In this document: in pieces, positions 58,079-64,000 of the stretch
Position numbering within the stretch: position 1 is the first letter of the stretch
How the letters are laid out: each line of letters begins with the position of its first letter
From: Isoptericola sp044389085
GTDB taxonomy: Bacteria; Actinomycetota; Actinomycetes; Actinomycetales; Cellulomonadaceae
NCBI RefSeq assembly: GCF_044389085.1
Contig: NZ_JBIRXP010000007.1
Span: 1 to 64,000 of the forward strand
Reading direction: 5' to 3'
Length of the DNA: 64,000 nt
Notes under the pieces: generated by a model
The model's database searches: none
What the model was told of the DNA's origin: nothing
The model's input: only the letters and a program-made list of their open reading frames with translations
Translations under genes and position numbers: made by a program

Positions 58079-59427
58079 AGGTACGGCTCCACGTTCTCGG
58101 TGTACGCCGTCTCGATGCGCGGCACGATCGCGTCGAAGGCCGTCCTGGGGTCGGCGTCCTCGATGACGATCTGCTCGAGCGCCTCGTTGAGCAGGGCGTC
58201 CGCACCGGGCACGAAGACCCGCACGTCGTCCTGCACGCGGGCCTTGTCGGCGAGCTGGTCCACGGCCGTGCGGAACTGCGGCGTCTCGGCGTACGTCGCC
58301 TTCATCGCGTCGCTCTCGACGGCGGAGGTGCGCACCGGCATGTAGCCGGTGGCCTGCGAGAACGTCGCCGTGTTCTCGGTGTTCGTGAGGAACTCCAGGA
58401 ACATCGCCGCCGCGAGCTGCTCCTCCGGCGTCTTCGACGACGGGATCGCCAGCCCGGTGCCGCCGGTCGGGGTGCCGCCGCCCTGGGGGCCGTCGGGCAG
58501 GTACGCCGTCCCGACCTCGAACGACGCGGCGTCGAGCGCGCCCTTGAGGGAGCCGGTGGAGCCGATCGTCGAGGCGACGAGGCCGGACGAGAAGTCCGCC
58601 ATCGCGTCGTCCGCCGAGAGGGTCGCGACGCCCGAGCCGTGGAACAGGTCGCGCACGAACTCGCCGCCCGCGACCGCCTCCGGCGTGTCGAGGGTGAGGT
58701 CGAAGCCATCCGAGTAGGCGCCGCCGGTGCCCCAGATCATGTTCTCGAACCACCAGGCGCCCCACGACGGCCCCGTGGACAGGCCGAGCGTCGAGCCGCC
58801 GTCCGGCACCTCGCCCTTGAGCTTCGCGTCCCAGTCGATCAGCTCGTCCCAGGTCTCCGGGCCGCGGTCGGGCAGGCCGGCCTTCTCCCACAGGTCCTTG
58901 TTGTAGTAGAAGAGCGGCGTCGAGCGGGCGTACGGCACCGCCCAGTGCTGGTCCTCGTACTCGTAGTCGGCGTACAGGGCGGGCTGGAAGTCGTCCGCGT
59001 CGGCGTCGAGGTACTCCATGACGTCGTCCACAGGCATGATCTGGTCGTTGAGGTGGTACCGGAACCACCACACGTCGGAGGCGATGACGAGATCGGGGAG
59101 CTCGTCGGTCTGCGAGGCGGCCTGGAAGCGCTGCGCGACCTCGTCGTAGTCGGCGCCGGCGGTCACGAGGTCGACCTCGATGCCCGACTCGGCGGTGAAG
59201 TCGTCGATGAGCTGCTGCTCGATCTCCTGCGACTGGCCCGGGTGGTTGCTCCACCAGGTGATCTCCTTCGCAGGCTCCACCTGCGACCAGTCGACGTCGG
59301 CCGACGCGTCGTCGGACGACCCGGTGGCGCCGACGCTCGGGCCGGCACAGGCGGTGAGGGTGAGTGCCGAGACCGCGGCGAGCGCCGCGACGGCGTTCCG
59401 GGTGCGGCGGGCAGGACGGTGGGACAC
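58075..59427 (-). CDS. ugpB: Glycerol-3-phosphate-type ABC transporter binding protein (UgpB-like)
   Basis: A 450-residue lipoprotein; the signal ends in LTLTACAGPS. The mature part has EITWWSNHPGQSQEIEQQLIDDF, PDLVIASDVWWFRY and FYYNKDLWEKAGL, as in UgpB-type cluster D proteins. GTG 59427 follows AAGGAG; the ATG four bases before is out of frame. The substrate, glycerol-3-phosphate or a glycerophosphodiester, is inferred from the GDPD partner. Confidence 0.82.
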   Translation of the reverse strand: MSHRPARRTRNAVAALAAVSALTLTACAGPSVGATGSSDDASADVDWSQVEPAKEITWWSNHPGQSQEIEQQLIDDFTAESGIEVDLVTAGADYDEVAQRFQAASQTDELPDLVIASDVWWFRYHLNDQIMPVDDVMEYLDADADDFQPALYADYEYEDQHWAVPYARSTPLFYYNKDLWEKAGLPDRGPETWDELIDWDAKLKGEVPDGGSTLGLSTGPSWGAWWFENMIWGTGGAYSDGFDLTLDTPEAVAGGEFVRDLFHGSGVATLSADDAMADFSSGLVASTIGSTGSLKGALDAASFEVGTAYLPDGPQGGGTPTGGTGLAIPSSKTPEEQLAAAMFLEFLTNTENTATFSQATGYMPVRTSAVESDAMKATYAETPQFRTAVDQLADKARVQDDVRVFVPGADALLNEALEQIVIEDADPRTAFDAIVPRIETAYTENVEPYL

Positions 59428-59492
59428 ACATGCTCCTTGGTTCGGGACGGTTCGAGGTGCTTCGGGGTGCGGGCGGGCCGGACGGGTCGTGC

Positions 59493-60383
59493 TCAACCCG
59501 TCACGGCGCCCGCGGTCAGTCCGGCGACGAGCCGTCGCTGGAGGATCAGGAAGACGAGCAGGATCGGCAGCGTCACGACGACCGTCGCGGCCAGCAGCAC
59601 GCCCCAGTTCGACATGCCGTCGGTGTTCTGCAGCAGGGTGAGGCCGACGGGGAGCGTCATCTTCTCGGCGTGGTCGACGACGAGGAACGGCCACAGGTAG
59701 TCGTTCCACTCGGTCACGACGGACACCAGCGCGACCGCCGCCAGCGTGGGCGTGCTCATCGGCACGACGAACCGCCACAGCTTGCGCCAGTGGCCGGCGC
59801 CGTCGAGCTCCGCCGCCTCGAGGATCGAGGCCGGCAGGGTGAGGAAGTGCTGACGGAACAGGAAGGTCCCGAAGGCGCTGGCCAGGCCGGGCACGAGGAT
59901 CCCCTGGTAGGTGTTGAGCCAGCCGAGGTCCGCGACCAGCGTGTAGTTGGGGATGATCGTGATCTGCGGCGGGATCATCAGCGTGGCGATGACCAGGCCG
60001 AACACGACCCGCTTGAACGGGAAGTCGAGGAAGACGAGCGCGTACGCGCAGGTGAGGCCGAGCGCCACCTTGAGGCCCGCGCCCACCACCGTCAGGCCGA
60101 TGCTGTTGGCGAGCAGCCGCCCGAGCGGGATCGCGCCCGCCGCCTGGGCGTAGTTGTCGAGGCTCGGGGCCCCGGGCAGCCACTGAAGGGGCACCTGGTA
60201 CAGCTCCTCGGGCGTCTTGAGGCTCGCGAGGAACAGCCACACGAGCGGCAGGCCGAGGACGACGGTCGCGAACGCCATCGTGAGGTAGCCGCCGACGAGC
60301 GGCGAACGCCGCCGGGGCGTCCTGCCGGGGAGCCCGGACGGAGTGGGCGCCGCCGTCGTGCGGACGGTCGTGGTGGCGCTCAT
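59493..60383 (-). CDS. ugpE: ABC transporter permease (UgpE-like)
   Basis: A 296-residue permease, six helices, with the EAA loop LEAAELDGAGHWRKLWRFVVPMSTPTL. The N-terminal part is Thr/Pro-rich before the first helix (YLTMAFATVVLGLPLVWLFLASLKTPEE). ATG 60383 overlaps the partner permease stop by 4 bp. Sits next to the binding protein gene. Confidence 0.87.
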   Translation of the reverse strand: MSATTTVRTTAAPTPSGLPGRTPRRRSPLVGGYLTMAFATVVLGLPLVWLFLASLKTPEELYQVPLQWLPGAPSLDNYAQAAGAIPLGRLLANSIGLTVVGAGLKVALGLTCAYALVFLDFPFKRVVFGLVIATLMIPPQITIIPNYTLVADLGWLNTYQGILVPGLASAFGTFLFRQHFLTLPASILEAAELDGAGHWRKLWRFVVPMSTPTLAAVALVSVVTEWNDYLWPFLVVDHAEKMTLPVGLTLLQNTDGMSNWGVLLAATVVVTLPILLVFLILQRRLVAGLTAGAVTG

Positions 60384-61372
60384 GCGTAGTGCACCTTCCG
60401 CTGGACGTACCGCATCTGCACCGCGGTGACGGCCAGCAGCACGAGGAACAGGACGGTGGCGACGGCAGAGGCGTACCCGGCACGCCCGTTGACGAAGCTC
60501 TCCTCGTAGATCGAGTACATGAGCGTCGTCGTGGAGCCCAGGGGGCCGCCCTGGGTCATCGCCTTGATGATGTCGAACGACTGGAGCGAGCTGAGCATCA
60601 TCGTGACCAGCAGGAAGAACGTGGTCGGGGTGAGCAGCGGCAGCACGATCGAGCGCAGCGTGCGGGCCGACGACGCGCCGTCGAGGGCGGCGGCGTCGCG
60701 CAGGTCCTGCGGCACGGCCTGCAGGCCTGCCAGGTAGATGAGGGCGACGTACCCGAGGTTCTTCCACAGGTAGACGACGATCACCATGACCAGCGGCCAC
60801 GGCCGGTCGGTGTACCAGGCGGGCGAGGCGACGCCCACCCAGCCGAGCAGCTCCTGGACCAGCCCGTAGCGGGGGTCGAACATGAACAGCCACAGGATGC
60901 CGACGGCGAAGCCGCTCAGCACGTACGGCGCGAACGCGACGGTGCGGGCGACGCCGCGGAACCGCAGCCGACGGTTCAGCAGCAGCGCGAGGCCCAGGCC
61001 CAGCACCATCGCGCCGCCGACGGTCGCGACCGTGAACACCAGCGTCGTGGTGACGATGCGGCCCGTGGTCGGCGCGGTGAACCACTCGACGTAGTTGCCG
61101 AGCCCGACGAAGCGGGCCGACGGGGAGCCGAGGTTCCACTGCAGCGTCGAGAGGTAGAGGCTCTCCAGCAGCGGGCGGTAGACGAAGACGAGGATCAGCA
61201 GCACGTTCGGGCCGGCCAGCAGCAGCGCCCACAGCAGGGCGTTCCGGCGGCGGCGCGCGCCGAGGCGCGTGCGGGGTCGGGTGGCGGGTGGTCGGCGGTC
61301 GGGCGGGGTGCCCGCCCGGGCCGACGGGGCGTCCGGGAGACCGGACGGCCGTGGGGTCACGACGGTGGTCAC
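60380..61372 (-). CDS. ugpA: ABC transporter permease (UgpA-like)
   Basis: A 330-residue permease with six helices and EAA loop DAAALDGASSARTLRSIVLPLLTPTTFFLL. GTG 61372 (VTTVVTPRPSGL) is chosen; a GTG at 61360 and a TTG at 61444 are alternatives, and no strong ribosome site is seen for any. First gene of the ugp-like operon. The region upstream holds 11-bp direct repeats like a PHO box. Confidence 0.85.
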   Translation of the reverse strand: MTTVVTPRPSGLPDAPSARAGTPPDRRPPATRPRTRLGARRRRNALLWALLLAGPNVLLILVFVYRPLLESLYLSTLQWNLGSPSARFVGLGNYVEWFTAPTTGRIVTTTLVFTVATVGGAMVLGLGLALLLNRRLRFRGVARTVAFAPYVLSGFAVGILWLFMFDPRYGLVQELLGWVGVASPAWYTDRPWPLVMVIVVYLWKNLGYVALIYLAGLQAVPQDLRDAAALDGASSARTLRSIVLPLLTPTTFFLLVTMMLSSLQSFDIIKAMTQGGPLGSTTTLMYSIYEESFVNGRAGYASAVATVLFLVLLAVTAVQMRYVQRKVHYA

Positions 61373-61434
61373 GGCCGTGACTCTAGGAACCGCTCCGTCC
61401 GAAATGTCCGGGTGGACCGGGGTGCCGGCGAAGC

Positions 61435-61456
61435 GTTCGGGCAACGTTCATCGGCC
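61435..61456. promoter_or_regulatory. Candidate PHO box upstream of the ugp-like operon
   Basis: GTTCGGGCAAC and GTTCATCGGCC are two adjacent 11-mers with the GTTC start spaced exactly 11 bp, as in PhoP direct repeats. Read on the gene strand they are the reverse. Consensus match beyond GTTC is partial. Confidence 0.35.
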
Positions 61457-61533
61457 CGGTTCCCGCAGGTCATCGGCGCCTCGCGGCCGTCACGCGGACG
61501 TCGTCGGCACGCCTCCCGGACGTCAGGCGGCCG

Positions 61534-62436
61534 TCAGCCCGTCGTCGCCGTGGGGACACCCGCCCGGGGATAGACCCGGGTGCGCTCGGACGTGCTCATC
61601 CCCCACCGCACTGCGCGGGTGGCGAGGGCCCCCGCCGGCCCTCCGAGGGTGCGGCGGAACCAGGTGTCGAGGTCGAGCGCGTCGCGCGCCCAGGCCGGGA
61701 GGGTCGAGACGGCGCCCGCGGCGAGCAGCGCGTACGGGGGCCGGGCCGCACGGGGCAGCGGGGGCTCGAGCAGCAGGTACCGCACCGTGTCCAGCGCGGC
61801 CTCCGACGCCGCCAGCTCGGGCCGGTACGCCTCGATCGTCTCGTGCAGGGCCGCCACCGTCTCCGGCACGACGACGGCGCCCAGGGCCCGCGCCACCCGC
61901 GCGGCCTGCGCCACGTACTCGTCGGCCTCGTTCCTGCTGAGCGGCCGCTCCCCGAACCGCTGGTGCGCGGTGAGGAACGAGTCCGCCTCCGCCGCGTGCA
62001 CCCAGGTCAGCAGGTGCGGGTCGCCCGCGCGGTACGGACGACCGTCCGGCGCCTTGCCGCGCACCCGCTCGTGCACCGACCGGACCCGGTCCACGGCCGC
62101 CTGCGCGTCGTCGGCCGTGCCGAACGTCGTCGTGGCGATGAACGTCGCCGTGCGCTCCAGGCGGCCCCACGGGTCACCGCGGTACCCCGAGTGGCCGGCC
62201 ACCCCCGCCATCGCGAGCGGGTGCAGCGACTGCAGCAGCAGCGCCCGCAGGCCGCCCACGAACATCGACGCGTCGGCGTGCACCCGCCCGATCGGGCTGT
62301 CGGGCGCGAACCACCGCGGCCCGGGCGTCAGGTGGATGCGGTCCCGGGACGCCTCCGCCTCCGGGCCCGCGACCTTCTCGAACAGCGCGTCGCCCAGCCG
62401 CGCCCGCAGCCGCTCGACAGGGTTCGTCACCGTCAT
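61534..62436 (-). CDS. MpaB/rubber-oxygenase-family protein (DUF2236)
   Basis: A 300-residue all-helical protein. The family motifs are SMFVGGLRALLLQSLHPLAMAGVAGHSGYRGDPWGRLERTATFI and LLTWVHAAEADSFLTAHQRFG, where the histidine of a haem-ligand type lies. Relatives include MpaB and the Lcp oxygenases, of which some bind haem b. ATG 62436. Downstream-coupled to the NTF2-like gene at 15 bp. The substrate is unknown. Confidence 0.85.
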   Translation of the reverse strand: MTVTNPVERLRARLGDALFEKVAGPEAEASRDRIHLTPGPRWFAPDSPIGRVHADASMFVGGLRALLLQSLHPLAMAGVAGHSGYRGDPWGRLERTATFIATTTFGTADDAQAAVDRVRSVHERVRGKAPDGRPYRAGDPHLLTWVHAAEADSFLTAHQRFGERPLSRNEADEYVAQAARVARALGAVVVPETVAALHETIEAYRPELAASEAALDTVRYLLLEPPLPRAARPPYALLAAGAVSTLPAWARDALDLDTWFRRTLGGPAGALATRAVRWGMSTSERTRVYPRAGVPTATTG

Positions 62437-62451
62437 CCCGCCAGTATCCGC

Positions 62452-62835
62452 TCACACGTCCATCGGCGTGAGCACGGCGATACGCCAGCCGTCGTCCGTG
62501 CGCACCAGCTGGTACACGAACCGTTCGGTGCCCTCGCCCGGCCCGTCATGGCGCCAGGCCACGTCGGCCCAGACGCTGTGCGCCGTCGCCGCCACGACCC
62601 GCAGGTCCGCGGTCATGTCGGCGACGCCGTCGTACTGGCTCCACGACGCGGCGAAGAACCGCTCCGTCTGTGCCCGGCTGGTCACCGGCAGGGACTGCCC
62701 GGGAAACAGGATCAGCGCGGGTACCGCGTACAGGTCCGCGACGGCAGCCTCGTCCCGGTCGAGCAGCGCCCGCCGGTAGCGGTCGAAGAACTCGGTGGCC
62801 ACGTCGTCCGGCGCGTCCGTGCGGTCGGTGGTCAT
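62452..62835 (-). CDS. SnoaL/NTF2-like protein
   Basis: A 127-residue alpha+beta barrel protein of the NTF2/SnoaL group (VATEFFDRYRRALLDRDEAAVADLY, TERFFAASWSQYDGVADM, VYQLVRTDDGWRIAVLTPMDV). No catalytic signature is evident. ATG 62835 has GGAGG before it. Same orientation and 15 bp before the DUF2236 gene, so co-transcription is likely. Confidence 0.8.
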   Translation of the reverse strand: MTTDRTDAPDDVATEFFDRYRRALLDRDEAAVADLYAVPALILFPGQSLPVTSRAQTERFFAASWSQYDGVADMTADLRVVAATAHSVWADVAWRHDGPGEGTERFVYQLVRTDDGWRIAVLTPMDV

Positions 62836-62898
62836 GGCGTCCGCCTCCTTGCGGGTCGTGGGTCGACAGGTCGACCGTACGCGCGGCCGCGGACACGT

Positions 62899-62945
62899 GT
62901 CCCTGCCCGCCGGCCGTCGGGGAGTGACGGTCGACGGGCAGGGAC
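62899..62945. terminator. Terminator hairpin
   Basis: 20-bp arms (62899-62918 and 62926-62945, two mismatches, GTCCCTGCCC...GGGCAGGGAC) lie downstream of the DUF4352-like gene and upstream of the NTF2-like gene. Confidence 0.6.
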
Positions 62946-62964
62946 GGTCATGGCGTCGCGGGCG

Positions 62965-63798
62965 TCACTTCACCGCGACCTCGACACCGCCGGAGAACAT
63001 CGAGTCGTGCAGCTCGAGGGTCTCCGGGGTGGCCTTCTCGGGGATGTCGAAGACGACGACCCCGTCGACCGTGTTCCCGGGGTTGATCTCGTTGAGGAAC
63101 GAGTTGGACTCGTCGAGGTAGATGGCGGCCTCGGAGTCCGCCGAGTGCGTGCGCCCCTCCGTGTCGACGAGGCTCTGGCTGCTGCCGTCGAAGTACTGCG
63201 CCTCGTCGCCGATGTTCTCCACCGTCATGTGGACGAGCACGAACTGGCCCTGGGCCTTCTCGCTCAGGAACTCGTCGCCGACCTCCTGCACGCCGTCCTC
63301 GAGCTTCGTCACGGTGAACTCGAACTTGCCGTCGCGGACCTTGTCGCCGACGGCGGGCAGCGTGTCGGCCTTCTCCTCCTTCGCGGGCTTCTCGGTGTTC
63401 TCGGTCTTCGTGCCCTCGGCGGGCTTGTCCGCGGCCTCGTCCGTCGCCGCCTCCGCCTGCTGCGCCGTGGTGGCGTCGACATCGGCGGTGCCGTCGCCGC
63501 CGCCCCCGCCGCTCGTGCTCGCGATGATGACGACGAGGGCCACGGCCGCGCCGAGCCCGGTGAGCACCTTGTGACGGGCGAACCAGTTCTTGCGCTTCTC
63601 CGGCGCCGGCGGCATCTGCGGCTGCTGCGACCAGCCCTGCGGCGCGCCATAGGGCGCCTGCTGGCCGGGCTGCGGCTGCCCGTACGGCTGCTGCGGGTAC
63701 TGCTCCTGGGAGTACTGCTGCTGGGGGTACTGCTGCGGCTGCTGGCCGGGCTGCGGCGGCACGGGCTGCTGGGACGGGTCGGGGTGAGGCGTGGACAT
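62965..63798 (-). CDS. DUF4352-type membrane-anchored protein
   Basis: A 277-residue protein. Residues 1-70 are a Gln/Pro/Tyr-rich cytoplasmic tail (PQQYPQQQYSQEQYPQQPYG), then one membrane helix (HKVLTGLGAAVALVVIIAST), a charged Lys/Glu/Asp linker, and a C-terminal DUF4352-like immunoglobulin-like domain (KFEFTVTKLEDGVQEVGDEFLSEKAQGQFVLVHMTVENIGDEAQYF). Such proteins sit outside the membrane with unknown function. ATG 63798 has CAGGAG upstream. Single gene. Confidence 0.83.
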   Translation of the reverse strand: MSTPHPDPSQQPVPPQPGQQPQQYPQQQYSQEQYPQQPYGQPQPGQQAPYGAPQGWSQQPQMPPAPEKRKNWFARHKVLTGLGAAVALVVIIASTSGGGGGDGTADVDATTAQQAEAATDEAADKPAEGTKTENTEKPAKEEKADTLPAVGDKVRDGKFEFTVTKLEDGVQEVGDEFLSEKAQGQFVLVHMTVENIGDEAQYFDGSSQSLVDTEGRTHSADSEAAIYLDESNSFLNEINPGNTVDGVVVFDIPEKATPETLELHDSMFSGGVEVAVK

Positions 63799-63990
63799 GG
63801 GGACTCCTGAGGGGTGCGGTGCCACGAGGGCCGGGGCGTCGATCGGAACGGCACGATCGTCCGGCGCGGCACACCCCCGGCGGATCCCCTTCGCGGCTCG
63901 GGAGGCCCAGCCGAAAGGTGGACGTCGTTCACCCGCCGTCGAGCCGATCGGGGGACGGCGGCCGGCCGACGACCGCCGTACGCTGCCCGC

Positions 63991-64000
63991 ATGAATCCGC
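63991..64000 (+). CDS. Possible start of a gene cut by the right edge
   Basis: An ATG followed by AATCCGC (MNP...) ends the window after a 192-bp spacer that is divergent from the DUF4352 gene. Only three codons are visible, so neither the start nor the product can be confirmed. Confidence 0.3.

Noticed and set aside
1..64000. CRISPR arrays, tRNA or rRNA genes, insertion sequences, prophage genes
   Set aside because: I saw no regularly spaced repeats, no cloverleaf or rRNA-like sequence, and no transposase or phage protein in any frame read. A dedicated tool should confirm the tRNA absence.

Overview
The window is GC-rich throughout, uses GTG starts often, packs genes with 4-bp ATGA/GTGA overlaps, and carries a C50-carotenoid operon, a type VII-secretion-like locus and an Asp23/Gls24 stress operon. 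This points to a high-GC actinobacterium, most likely a member of the Micrococcales close to Cellulomonas, Cellulosimicrobium or Isoptericola. The family placement is inference from gene content. I see no rRNA or tRNA gene, CRISPR array, insertion sequence or prophage. Every stretch of more than about 260 bp holds a gene.

Layout. 0-8.7 kb: a low-complexity left edge with the start of a possible LexA-regulated gene, a MOSC protein, a type II NADH dehydrogenase, two APC-type permeases, and a tetR-ABC exporter operon with paired operators. 8.7-17.6 kb: a translationally coupled C50 carotenoid operon (crtE-crtB-crtI-crtYe-crtYf-crtEb) divergent from a MarR regulator, then idi, a TspO/MBR-like gene and an SDR-SRPBCC fusion gene. 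A shared CTAG-rich motif lies in both control regions. 17.7-27.7 kb: a lipoprotein, an adenylosuccinate-lyase-family enzyme, a VOC protein, a kinase-like protein with a degenerate P-loop, a phosphonate/phosphite-type ABC transporter operon (phnD-phnC-phnE) with a tyrosine phosphatase and a TetR regulator, a DksA/TraR zinc-finger protein and a secreted glycerophosphodiesterase.

27.7-35.3 kb: mixed metabolic and stress genes (amidohydrolase, UPF0303 protein, hydrolases, a TipA-like MerR regulator, a PepSY-like lipoprotein, a flavin monooxygenase-like protein). 35.5-40 kb: the least characterised part. A small helical WXG100/EspC-like protein is coupled to a 782-residue helical protein and a membrane-anchored protein. 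40-48.4 kb: a secreted serine hydrolase, a coiled-coil protein, an MFS exporter, a YchJ-like protein, and an Asp23/Gls24 envelope-stress locus with a divergent ECF sigma factor and a perfect CRP/GlxR-type palindrome between them.

48.4-61.4 kb: a nucleobase permease and two sugar/phosphodiester ABC systems. One is a five-gene operon (GH42, GH3, binding protein, two permeases) behind two LacI-type operators. The other is a ugp-like operon (two permeases, binding protein, glycerophosphodiesterase). 61.5-64 kb: an MpaB/DUF2236 protein, an NTF2-like protein, a DUF4352-like membrane protein, and the first codons of a further gene.

A recurrent intergenic palindrome, TGTCAGG...GGYATAC...CCTGACA, occurs four times and is not explained by the genes next to it.
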